DNA from: Pararhodobacter marinus | Lineage (GTDB): Bacteria > Pseudomonadota > Alphaproteobacteria > Rhodobacterales > Rhodobacteraceae | Reading direction: 5' to 3' | Length of the DNA stretch: 64,000 nucleotides | Assembly (NCBI RefSeq): GCF_003122215.1 | Contig: NZ_QEYD01000003.1 | Coordinates: 1 to 64,000, forward strand | In this document: positions 36,806 to 44,909 of the stretch, in pieces | Position numbering within the stretch: the stretch's first letter is position 1 | Layout: each line of letters starts with the position of its first letter | Made by a program: the position numbers and the translations under genes | Notes under the pieces: model-generated | Told to the model about the DNA's origin: nothing | Databases searched by the model: none | What the model saw: the letters and a program-made list of their open reading frames with translations, nothing else

Positions 36806-38071
36806 TCAGATATTGGTGCAGGACCACGCGCCGTAATAGGTGCGCGACTGGGCGCAGGCGCGGTTGAACATCGCGCGGAACCAGTTGGTGTTGTTGTACC
36901 CGCTGAGCGGCGACGCCCCGCTGATCCGGATCGACCGGTTGGTATAGCCCCACGAGCTGACCGCGAAGACCACGTTGCGGTTCGAGTAGTAGGTCGCAAT
37001 CGCGGGGTCTTCCTGCATGTAGCCGACATTGGCGATGTGCGGGCCACCCGAGGTGCCGCTCGAATGGCTGCTGCCATACACAAAGTCGACGCCGTTCAGG
37101 CTGGGCTGCGGCGGCAGCGGCTGGCCGATCACCGAGAGGTGCGCGCCCGAGGTCATGACGTCGCCGTCATAGAGGTTGCTGGGATAGCCGAACTGCGTCA
37201 GATGGAAGTAGTTCCGCGCGCAGTTCATGTAGCAGAAGCCCAGGTAACCCAGACGCCCGCCCGGCAGGTAGCCGTTGTAGTTCTGCGCGTAACGCGCATC
37301 ACGCAGGCGGCCGCAGACCGCCAGGGCCACGTCGTAGCCGCCGTTCAGATCGCCTTCGCTGTACCAGCCCCAGGTGGTGTACATCATGCGGATGTCGCAC
37401 ACGCCGTAGAGATGCGAGTTGCCGTTATTCGCGTTGTAACCCGGCACGAAGAAGCCTTGCAGGTTCCAGCCCGACTGGTTGTTGCGCCCGCCGTCGAAGA
37501 CGCAGTGACCGGCGGTCACGATGATCGCGCGGTGGATGAGCGAGGCCGAGCACGAATACCAGCTGCTGTCCGACGCCTGGAAGTAATATTTCCCGATCGA
37601 GCGATAGGGCCACTGGAAATATTGCGGCGGCACAAGCGCATCGCTGTAATGGTAAATGGTGTCGGCGTTCCCGATACCCGCATCGTCGGTGGACATCCCG
37701 CCCGAGGCGGCGACCGCGGCGTCCGCTTCGGCCTGAAGCTCGCGCAGGGCGCTTTCATCGACCATCATGCGGGTCGGAAGGCCGGCGAAGCCTTCGGCGA
37801 TCATCGGATCGGCCAGCGGCGCTGCGGTGGCGGCGCGCATCGTGCGTCCGGTGGGCGCGGCGCGGTCGGCGGCAAACACCTGATCGGCGGGCTGAGCGAT
37901 CGCCATGATCTCGGCCATCTGGGCCTGGCTCATGGTGGTCCGCATCATCGGCTGCTCGGGCGAGGCCATGATGCCTTGAGCAAGGGCGGGCATGGCCGAG
38001 AGAGCCATGCCGAGGGCAGCCGCCACGCTGAGCGCGCTCAATCGGCCAGGAAATCTGGTCTGGATAGTCAT
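36806..38071 (-). CDS. Secreted trypsin-like serine protease with long pro-region
   Basis: A 421-residue protein. The start at 38071 follows GGAGTTTCTCC and gives a signal peptide (residues 1-31, ending ALA-Q). Residues 32-150 form an Ala/Met-rich pro-region. The S1 chymotrypsin fold follows, with catalytic H189 (VTAGHC), D247 (GGYDVAL) and S341 (SGTSGGP). Several cysteines (C174, C190, C225, C253, C280, C284) suggest disulfides, consistent with export. The C-terminus has many Tyr, Asn and Ser residues. It diverges from a glycan-modification gene run, so a surface or extracellular role is likely. The target is unknown. Confidence 0.87.
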   Translation of the reverse strand: MTIQTRFPGRLSALSVAAALGMALSAMPALAQGIMASPEQPMMRTTMSQAQMAEIMAIAQPADQVFAADRAAPTGRTMRAATAAPLADPMIAEGFAGLPTRMMVDESALRELQAEADAAVAASGGMSTDDAGIGNADTIYHYSDALVPPQYFQWPYRSIGKYYFQASDSSWYSCSASLIHRAIIVTAGHCVFDGGRNNQSGWNLQGFFVPGYNANNGNSHLYGVCDIRMMYTTWGWYSEGDLNGGYDVALAVCGRLRDARYAQNYNGYLPGGRLGYLGFCYMNCARNYFHLTQFGYPSNLYDGDVMTSGAHLSVIGQPLPPQPSLNGVDFVYGSSHSSGTSGGPHIANVGYMQEDPAIATYYSNRNVVFAVSSWGYTNRSIRISGASPLSGYNNTNWFRAMFNRACAQSRTYYGAWSCTNI

Positions 38072-38149
38072 GGAGAAACTCCGATTTAGAAAACAACCCA
38101 AAGGGTTCTTGGCTATTCGTCTGGCTGAAAAGCCATGCTGAATGCGCGA

Positions 38150-38178
38150 AGATTAGACGCTTTGCGCTGCCCCATCAA
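38150..38178 (-). promoter_or_regulatory. Candidate promoter of the trypsin-like gene
   Basis: On the minus strand, TTGATG (38178-38173), a 17-base spacer and TAATCT (38155-38150). It gives a leader of about 70 bases that contains the small hairpin AACCC-TTT-GGGTT followed by GTTTT, a possible attenuator. Confidence 0.5.
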
Positions 38179-38276
38179 TCATAAGCTGATCACAAATTTC
38201 GGGATGGACCCGTTCACGGCCCTTGCTCTACTCTGCGCGCGAACGACAAAAGACGGCATCCGGGGCAGTGGGTTAC

Positions 38277-39824
38277 ATGGTTTCATCGGTGGATCGGGTG
38301 GGCGTTGTGGTCCGCACAAAGGACCGTCCCGGCTTCGTCGCGCGCGCGCTGACGAGCATTGCGGCGCAAAGCTATCGGGGCTGGAGGATCTGTCTGGTCA
38401 ATGACGGCGGGGACGAGGCCGCGCTCGACGCAGCGTTGGGCGATTTCGTGCGTCCCCCCGCCTTTCGTTCGGGATCGGTGGTCCGGCTGGATCTGCCCGC
38501 ATCGGTGGGCCGGGCCGAGGCGTTCAACCGGGGACTGCACGCGCTGGACACCGAATTCGTCTGTTGTCTCGACGATGACGATACCTGGGACGCGCATTTT
38601 CTGGACGAGCTTCTGGCGTTTTTCGACCGCACGCTGCCGCTCGCTCCCGATCTGGGTGGCGTGGCCGCGCTGGTGACGGCCATCCGCGAGGACATCGTGG
38701 TCGAGGACGGGGTCGAGACGATTCGCGCGCTGGGCGAAGAGGGGCTGCCCCATGCCTTCGGGCGCAAGGATTTCTTCGTCGATCCCGTGGCCTATACGAC
38801 CTATCGCCACGACCTGTACCCGGTGCAGTGGATGCTGCGCCGCGACGCGGTGATCGAGGCGGGCGGCTTTCCCCCGGATTTCAACGTCATGGAGGACCGC
38901 GCCTTCATGACGATCTTCCTGCAATCGCGGCGGCTGGCCGTTCTGGACAAGAAGCTTGCCTTTCACCATCGCCGCGTGCGCCGCACCGACGATACCCAGC
39001 GCAGCGTGACGCTCAACACGCTCGACAACCCGTCCTATGACTGGCGGCTGTTCTCGGATCTGGCGAAGGTCGGACTGAACACGCCGCGCGCCGAGACCGG
39101 CGACGCGACCGCCTCCCCGGTTGCCACGGCCGCCCTGGTCCGGGCCGCCGCGGCGTCGGTCGTGCGCGAGCTCAACGACGAAACCAGCGCGCTCTGGCAC
39201 AAGCTCGACGGCACGCGGTCAGGCATCGAGGCGCGGCTTTCGCGGCTGGAAACGGCGCTGCAGGGCGGTGCGGGCGGGCACGAGGTCGATATCCAGGCCG
39301 AGGAACGCTTGTGGTCGCTCTGGCCCGCCGTCGGCTCCTCGCCCATCGGCTACACTTTGGGCGCGGGCACCCCGTTTCTCGACCGTTTCGCGTTGTCGAT
39401 GGCCGAGACCCCGGCAGGACTGCTGTTCCATGCCGATCCCGGCACCCAGCGCGCCATCCTGCAGATTCCCGATACGCGCGACTGGACGGCGCTGGAAATG
39501 TCGCTCGAAGGTTGGCTGGGGGCAAAGGCCGACCCCACGCTTTCGGGGATCCGCGCCGACCTGATCGTGTCCGACCTGCAGGGCTGTCTTTTCGAAACCG
39601 CGCTCTCGGTCGAAACCCGCGACCGGCTGGGCCGGCGCAGCCATGCCTTCTCCGACGGGCATGTCCATGCCTGCCAGCCCGGCGGCGCGGTGCAGGTCAC
39701 GCGGTATTTCGACGCCTCGGCGGTGGGTCCCGCAGCCAGCGCCAAATTGTCCATCGCCCTGCCCCGTCAGGCGCGCAACTTCCGGCTGATGATCCACGAT
39801 CTGGTGATCAGCCGCTTGCCATAG
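38277..39824 (+). CDS. Family 2 glycosyltransferase with C-terminal extension
   Basis: A 515-residue protein with no signal peptide. The GT-A domain begins DRVGVVVRTKDRPGFVARALTSIAAQSYRGW and has the metal-binding aspartates in LDDDDTWD (residues 98-105), with the acceptor-side motif near FNVMEDRAFM and HHRRVRRTDDTQRS. It is a nucleotide-sugar-dependent inverting transferase. From about residue 310 a helical linker (LNDETSALWHKLDGTRSGIEARLSRLETAL) leads to a roughly 150-residue beta-rich C-terminal domain of unknown type. It is the first gene of a five-gene run with sulfotransferases. The start at ATG 38277 lacks a strong RBS. Confidence 0.85.
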   Translation: MVSSVDRVGVVVRTKDRPGFVARALTSIAAQSYRGWRICLVNDGGDEAALDAALGDFVRPPAFRSGSVVRLDLPASVGRAEAFNRGLHALDTEFVCCLDDDDTWDAHFLDELLAFFDRTLPLAPDLGGVAALVTAIREDIVVEDGVETIRALGEEGLPHAFGRKDFFVDPVAYTTYRHDLYPVQWMLRRDAVIEAGGFPPDFNVMEDRAFMTIFLQSRRLAVLDKKLAFHHRRVRRTDDTQRSVTLNTLDNPSYDWRLFSDLAKVGLNTPRAETGDATASPVATAALVRAAAASVVRELNDETSALWHKLDGTRSGIEARLSRLETALQGGAGGHEVDIQAEERLWSLWPAVGSSPIGYTLGAGTPFLDRFALSMAETPAGLLFHADPGTQRAILQIPDTRDWTALEMSLEGWLGAKADPTLSGIRADLIVSDLQGCLFETALSVETRDRLGRRSHAFSDGHVHACQPGGAVQVTRYFDASAVGPAASAKLSIALPRQARNFRLMIHDLVISRLP

Positions 39825-39836
39825 GATCCGCGCCCG

Positions 39837-40598
39837 ATGTTCGACGACGACCCGACCGAGCTGGCGGTGCGCGGTGAAACCGGGATTGACCTGTTCACCC
39901 GGATCTCCGACCCCAACCACCGCCGCGCGCGCTTTCGCTGCATCGCCATCCTGTCCGACGATGGCCGGTTCGAGCCCCTCGATCCCGCCGCAGGGAAACA
40001 GGAAAAAGCGCTGACGGCGCTGGCGCAGGGGATCGGCGCCCTGACCTGCGCGGCGCCCTTTTCGCTGACCGATCCGCAGGGTTGGCCACGGGCGGCGGCG
40101 GGCGACCCGCTGCGGCTGTTTCTCTATACCGAATTCTTCCGCGCGTGGCAGGTGGCCGATCTGGCCGCAACCCGCTTCGAGGCCCGGCTCACACGCGATC
40201 CCGAGAGCCTGCCGCCAGAGCCCGGAACACTGGCCAGTTCGGTGGCACCGGTGCTCGATTTCAACCGCATCGCGCTGGGCATGTCGATCGCCCGGCTCTG
40301 CCAGCCGGTATTGGCGACGCGTGTGCAATCCCCCGCCTTTCGGGATGACAGCCATGGCGGAACCGGCTACGCCTTGCGGATGCTCGGAGATCTATGCCTG
40401 CGCGGTGGCGACCCCGCCCTTGCCCTGTCCTGTTTCGAAACCTCCGTCGCGGCGGGCGACAACCCGTTCCGCCGGCGCAAGGCGATCGAGGCCGCGCGGC
40501 TCGCCCGAGACCGCGCCGCGATCGAACGCCATCGCGCGGCCTATCAGTTGCGCTGGCAATTGCCCGCGGACCTTGCGCAGGCGGAGGACCCGGCATGA
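39837..40598 (+). CDS. Unknown protein in glycan/sulfotransferase run
   Basis: A 253-residue cytosolic protein starting 12 bases after the glycosyltransferase stop and overlapping the next gene by four bases (ATGA). The N-terminal half has no recognised motif. The C-terminal 80 residues (GYALRMLGDLCLRGGDPALALSCFETSVAAGDN, KAIEAARLARDRAAIERHRAAYQLRW) form helical TPR-like pairs. Its packing with the transferases suggests an adaptor or a divergent transferase. This is inferred from context only. Confidence 0.65.
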   Translation: MFDDDPTELAVRGETGIDLFTRISDPNHRRARFRCIAILSDDGRFEPLDPAAGKQEKALTALAQGIGALTCAAPFSLTDPQGWPRAAAGDPLRLFLYTEFFRAWQVADLAATRFEARLTRDPESLPPEPGTLASSVAPVLDFNRIALGMSIARLCQPVLATRVQSPAFRDDSHGGTGYALRMLGDLCLRGGDPALALSCFETSVAAGDNPFRRRKAIEAARLARDRAAIERHRAAYQLRWQLPADLAQAEDPA

Positions 40599-41395
40599 CC
40601 CGCGAAAACGTCGCCGACATCCTGTGCATCGGCGCACAGCGCGCGATGACGACCTGGCTGCATCAATGCCTGTCCGCGCATCCGGGGGTCTGGAGCTTTC
40701 CCAATTTCCACCCGATCACCGCGCATACCAAGGAAGCGCATTACTGGGACTGGAACCACCATCGCGGGCCGGACTGGTACCGCGTGACGATGCGACCGCT
40801 CGTGGCCGGCAAGAAAAGTGTCGATATCACCCCGGAATACGCCTTTCTGAACGAAGCGCAGCTGACCGAGTGCAAGCATCTCAACCCCGGTGCGCGGGTG
40901 ATCTACATCCTGCGCGATCCGTTGGCGCGGGCGGTCTCGGGGTTGCGGATGCACACGGTCTGGGCCACCAAACACGCCGCCGCCGATGAAGCGCGGCTCG
41001 ATTACGACCAGCATTTCCTTGCCCGCTGCAAGAACGCGCGGCTGTGGGATCACGGCGCCTATGCCAGGAATATCGCCCGCTGGAAGCGGCATTATCCCGA
41101 CATGCTGATCCTGAATTACGAGGATCTGCGCGCCGATCCGCTGGCCGGGCTGCGGCTTGTACTCGACCATTGCGGGCTGAGCTGGGACGCGCTGTCGGGA
41201 AGCCTGCGCGAAACGCTGGCCGAACGCGCCGGGCGCCGGGTCTGGGAAACGCCCGCCTATCCCCTGTCGCGCGATTGCCTCGATTTCCTGCACGGCGCGA
41301 TGTGGCCCATGCGCGAGGCGTTGGAGAAAGACACCGGCATCACCTTCACCGAGGGCGAGGCGATCCTTCGCGCGCGAGAGGAGAGCCCGGCATGA
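40595..41395 (+). CDS. Sulfotransferase, tandem copy 1
   Basis: A 266-residue PAPS-dependent sulfotransferase. The 5'-phosphosulfate loop is ILCIGAQRAMTTWLHQCLSAHP (residues 9-30), with Arg at the usual Lys position. The 3'-phosphate site is IYILRDPLARAVSGLRMH. KEAHYWDWNHHRGPDWY and DITPEYAF are shared with copy 2. The start at 40595 overlaps the previous stop (ATGA). It would sulfate hydroxyl or amine groups on a glycan or lipid acceptor. No PAPS-synthesis genes lie in the window. Confidence 0.85.
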   Translation: MTRENVADILCIGAQRAMTTWLHQCLSAHPGVWSFPNFHPITAHTKEAHYWDWNHHRGPDWYRVTMRPLVAGKKSVDITPEYAFLNEAQLTECKHLNPGARVIYILRDPLARAVSGLRMHTVWATKHAAADEARLDYDQHFLARCKNARLWDHGAYARNIARWKRHYPDMLILNYEDLRADPLAGLRLVLDHCGLSWDALSGSLRETLAERAGRRVWETPAYPLSRDCLDFLHGAMWPMREALEKDTGITFTEGEAILRAREESPA

Positions 41396-42159
41396 CCCGC
41401 GAAAACGTGACGGACATCCTGTGCATCGGCTGCCAGAAGGGCTCGACCAGCTGGCTGCATTCGGTGGTCAGCACCCATCCGCGCACCCACGCCTTCCCGG
41501 ACAGCCGGCCTCAGACCTCGACCGACAAGGAGGCGCATTTCTGGGACTGGAACCACAAGCGCGGCGTCGATTGGTATCGGACGCTGATGACGCCCGCCGA
41601 TCCGGGCAAGCTGTCGATGGATTTCACGCCGGAATACGCCTTCCTCACGCCCGCCCAGATCGCCGAATGCAAGGCGCTCAGTCCCAGCGCCAAGGTGTTC
41701 TATATCCTGCGCGATCCGCTCGCGCGGGCGGTGTCGGCGATCCGGATGCACATGCTGTGGCGCTTCGGCAAAGATCACGATCAGCCCTTGCGGTTGGACG
41801 ACACGCTGTTGTCCCTCGTGCGCGACGCACGGCTGGGTCTGCATGGCGACTTCACCGGCAACCTGGCCCGCTGGCGCGCGGCCTATCCCGACCTGCTTTT
41901 GCTGAACTACGAGGATTTTCATACCGACCGCGAAGGCAGCGTCGCGCGCATCTTCGCGCATCTGGATCTGGATATCGCCGAGGCCAATCAGGGACGGCTG
42001 TCGCGGCTGATGGGCTCGCGCGTCTGGGCGTCCGAGCAATTTCCCATCGAGCGCGACGCGCTGATGTTCCTTCAGGGCCTGACCTACCGCTTCCGCCTGG
42101 CCTGCGAGGCCGAGCTGGACATGCGCTTTGCCGAAGGCGAGCGTCTGCTCGGCGGCTAG
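41392..42159 (+). CDS. Sulfotransferase, tandem copy 2
   Basis: A 255-residue paralogue of the previous gene, again starting at an ATGA overlap and again opening MTREN-V. Its phosphosulfate loop, ILCIGCQKGSTSWLHSVVSTHP, is canonical with Lys. The 3'-phosphate motif VFYILRDPLARAVSAIRMH is nearly identical to that of copy 1. The C-terminal halves differ more (HGDFTGNLARW, LMGSRVWASEQFPIERDALMFLQGL), which suggests different acceptors. This looks like a local tandem duplication with specialisation. Confidence 0.85.
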   Translation: MTRENVTDILCIGCQKGSTSWLHSVVSTHPRTHAFPDSRPQTSTDKEAHFWDWNHKRGVDWYRTLMTPADPGKLSMDFTPEYAFLTPAQIAECKALSPSAKVFYILRDPLARAVSAIRMHMLWRFGKDHDQPLRLDDTLLSLVRDARLGLHGDFTGNLARWRAAYPDLLLLNYEDFHTDREGSVARIFAHLDLDIAEANQGRLSRLMGSRVWASEQFPIERDALMFLQGLTYRFRLACEAELDMRFAEGERLLGG

Positions 42160-42161
42160 GG

Positions 42162-44234
42162 ATGCCAGCGCTGGCGCAACAGATGTGGACGGCGCCGCTG
42201 CCCGACCCGTCGGCGCCGGGCCGCGACCTGGTCGCGGGGCTTGCGCGGCTCGATTACGATGCGGCGCTGGCCGGGGCCGCGACGCTGGTGCGCATGGACC
42301 TGCCCGTCGATCTGGACCCGCTGCAAAAACGCTGGCCGGGTTCGGTCGACCTGGCGCGGCTTTCGGTCGAGGCCACGCGCGACGCCGGTCCGCTGGAAAC
42401 GGTGGTCAAGCGGGCAAACCGGCGGCGGGCGGCGCTGGCCTGGGCGCATTGGTCGCTCGACGATCCCGACCGCGCGCTGGCCGCTGTCTCACGGCTCGAC
42501 CCGGCGTCGCCCAGCCATGACGGCGATCTGGCCGCGCAGGCCGAGATCCGCATCCTGCTCGATCTGCCCGCCGATCCGCCGCCCGGCCCGCAGGGCGCGC
42601 GGCTGTCGCTGCTGCAGACATGGCGACGCGAGGGCGCGGCGGCGCTGGCGCGGCGCATGACGCTCGAATCCCCGGCGCTTCCCGCCCATCCGGGGCTGTG
42701 GTCGTGGCTGATCGACACCTTCGTGGCCGAGCGCGACTTCGACAGCGCGGGCGCGGCCTTCGCCCGGCTCGCCGCGCGCCAGCCCGATCACCCCGCCACC
42801 GCCGCTCAGCGCATCCGTCTGGCGCTGGAACAGGGGCGCACGGTCGAAGCGCGGCGCCTGCTTGACGCGCAGGTTGACGCGCAGGGGGCGCGGGACACGC
42901 CGTGGCTCTGGAGCGCGCAACGCCATATCCAACACCTGCGCTGTCTGCTCGATACGCTCTCGGCCGGGTCGCGGCCGGATTACGCGCCCGTCCTGGACCA
43001 TGCCACGCGGGCGCTGCGGCTCTTTCCCCGCAACCGGGTTCTTCAGGGGCTGCACGTTCAGGCGCGCGAACTGGCGGATGACTGGGCGGCTCTGGCGCGC
43101 GATCTGGACTCCCACCCCGACGCCAGGATGGCCGCGCGCAGCCTGTTGCGGCTGGGCCTGCCCGAGGCCGCGCTTGCCCGGCTGGCGCCGCCCGATCCGG
43201 CGCTGCCCGACGACGCGCTGCGCACAAGGCTCAGGCGGGCCGAGACGCTTTTGCGGATGGGCCGCACGGATGCGGCGATGCAGGCGCTGGGCCCCGCCCC
43301 CGCTGCCATCCCGATGCGCGCCGAACACGCCTTCTGGCAGGCCGAGATCGCCGCCGCGTCGCGCGACCTCACCACCGCCCGCACGGTGCTGTCAGAAGCG
43401 CTGGACACAAGCCCCACGCGCATGGGTCTGCGGCTGACCGCGGCGCGGGTGGCGTTCCTGTCGGGCGACGCGCCGGGGGCACAGGATCAGCTCGATGCCT
43501 TCCGGGCCCTGAAAACCGCCGAGCTGGGCATGGATCCCGGCCTCGATCTGCGCGACCGGATCGTCGCCGACGCGCTCGGCGCAGCACCCGGCCCGGCGCA
43601 GGCGGCGCTGGGCTTTGCCTGCGCCGTTCCCGCTTTTATCCCGCTTGCCGACAGCCCCATCCCGGAGCGCGTCGCGCATTACTGGGAGGGACCGCGCTCC
43701 TCCGCCATTACGCGCAGCCTTGCCGCTTGGGCCGCGCTCTGCCCGCAACGCTTGTTCGATGCCGAAAGCGCACGCGACTGGCTGGAACGCAATACCGCGC
43801 TGGCCCCGCTTTTCGACCGCCTGCCCGACCCCGCCACCCGCGCTGACCTGTTCCGCCTTGCGCTGCTGGCCGCCGAAGGCGGGATCTTCGTGGATCTCGA
43901 CGAATACCCGCGCGCGGGGCTGGCCGACTGGCTGGAGGGCGCGCGGCTCGTCCTGGTGATCGAGGAAGGCCACGCGACCATCGCCAACAACTTCCTGGCC
44001 GCCGAACCGGGGCTGCCCTTCATGGCAGGCCTGCGCGACCGCGTCGCCGCGACGCTGGCAGAAACGGAAACCCCCTATCCGTGGTGGCATTCCGGCCCCG
44101 CCCGGATCACGCAGGCCGCAGCCGGGCTTGTCGGGGCGCCCGGGATCCGCTTTCTGACGCAGCCCGATTACGAGACCCGCATCGCCACGAACCTGCCCTT
44201 CCCCCACAAGCGCAGCGCCGCGCATTGGCGGTGA
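42162..44234 (+). CDS. TPR-like repeat protein with C-terminal DXD sugar-transferase domain
   Basis: A 690-residue protein starting 2 bases after the previous stop. About the first 480 residues are Ala/Leu/Arg-rich helical repeats (RRAALAWAHWSLDDPDRALAAVSRLD, DSAGAAFARLAARQPDHPATAAQRIRLALEQG), resembling TPR/Sel1-type scaffolds. The last 190 residues show the OCH1-like glycosyltransferase pattern (PF04488): HYWEGPRSSAITRSLAAWAALCPQ, ADLFRLALLAAEGGIFVDLDEYP with the DLD metal site, and HATIANNFLAAEPGLPFM. This suggests glycosyl transfer using a protein-binding arm. It is the last gene of the run. Confidence 0.75.
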   Translation: MPALAQQMWTAPLPDPSAPGRDLVAGLARLDYDAALAGAATLVRMDLPVDLDPLQKRWPGSVDLARLSVEATRDAGPLETVVKRANRRRAALAWAHWSLDDPDRALAAVSRLDPASPSHDGDLAAQAEIRILLDLPADPPPGPQGARLSLLQTWRREGAAALARRMTLESPALPAHPGLWSWLIDTFVAERDFDSAGAAFARLAARQPDHPATAAQRIRLALEQGRTVEARRLLDAQVDAQGARDTPWLWSAQRHIQHLRCLLDTLSAGSRPDYAPVLDHATRALRLFPRNRVLQGLHVQARELADDWAALARDLDSHPDARMAARSLLRLGLPEAALARLAPPDPALPDDALRTRLRRAETLLRMGRTDAAMQALGPAPAAIPMRAEHAFWQAEIAAASRDLTTARTVLSEALDTSPTRMGLRLTAARVAFLSGDAPGAQDQLDAFRALKTAELGMDPGLDLRDRIVADALGAAPGPAQAALGFACAVPAFIPLADSPIPERVAHYWEGPRSSAITRSLAAWAALCPQRLFDAESARDWLERNTALAPLFDRLPDPATRADLFRLALLAAEGGIFVDLDEYPRAGLADWLEGARLVLVIEEGHATIANNFLAAEPGLPFMAGLRDRVAATLAETETPYPWWHSGPARITQAAAGLVGAPGIRFLTQPDYETRIATNLPFPHKRSAAHWR

Positions 44235-44276
44235 TCCGGACTGGACTCTGCGCCGCGCTCATGGCCCAATCGCGGC

Positions 44277-44909
44277 ATGCAGAAACCTGACCTTTCCGGC
44301 GCCTACGCGCTCGACGGACCCGATTCCTGCCGGCGACTCTATGCCGACTGGGCCGATACCTATGATCAGGATTTCGCGCAGGACATGGATTACCGCCTGC
44401 CTGCCGAAGTCGCCGCCGCCTTCCTGCGCGCGCACCCGCCCGAGGGGCCGGTGCTGGATGTGGGCGCGGGGACCGGTCTGTTGACGGCGGCTTTGCGGGG
44501 GCTGGGCTTTCAGGGCGTGGTCGATGCGCTGGACCTTTCTGAAGAAATGCTGGCACGCGCCGGCCAGAAGGGCCTGTATCGTGACCTGATCGCCGCGGAC
44601 GTGACAAAGCCCCTGCCCTGCGCGGGTTATGCCGGGATCGTCTGTTCGGGTACCTTCACGCATGGTCATGTCGGGACCGAGGCGCTGGCCCCTCTTCTGG
44701 CCGCAGCCCTGCCCGGCGCGCTTTTTGCCTTGTCCATCAACGACGTGGTCTGGCGCGACAAGGGCTTTGGCCCGGCCTTTGCCGCGCTTGGCGGGCAGAT
44801 CACCGGGCTTGACCGCGCCGAAGTCGCGATCTACGGGCAGGCGGCGCAGGGCAAGGACCCTGCGCATGCCACCGACAAGGCCCAGATCGTGACGTTCCGC
44901 AAGGCATGA
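44277..44909 (+). CDS. Class I SAM-dependent methyltransferase
   Basis: A 210-residue protein. The SAM-binding motif I is GPVLDVGAGTGLLTAALRGLGF (near residues 58-79) and motif II is VDALDLSEEMLARAGQ. The N-terminus (YADWADTYDQDF) resembles small-molecule or quinone methyltransferases. The substrate is unknown. It overlaps psuK by four bases (ATGA) and so belongs to the pseudouridine operon. A link to modified nucleosides is possible but not shown by the sequence. Confidence 0.85.
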   Translation: MQKPDLSGAYALDGPDSCRRLYADWADTYDQDFAQDMDYRLPAEVAAAFLRAHPPEGPVLDVGAGTGLLTAALRGLGFQGVVDALDLSEEMLARAGQKGLYRDLIAADVTKPLPCAGYAGIVCSGTFTHGHVGTEALAPLLAAALPGALFALSINDVVWRDKGFGPAFAALGGQITGLDRAEVAIYGQAAQGKDPAHATDKAQIVTFRKA

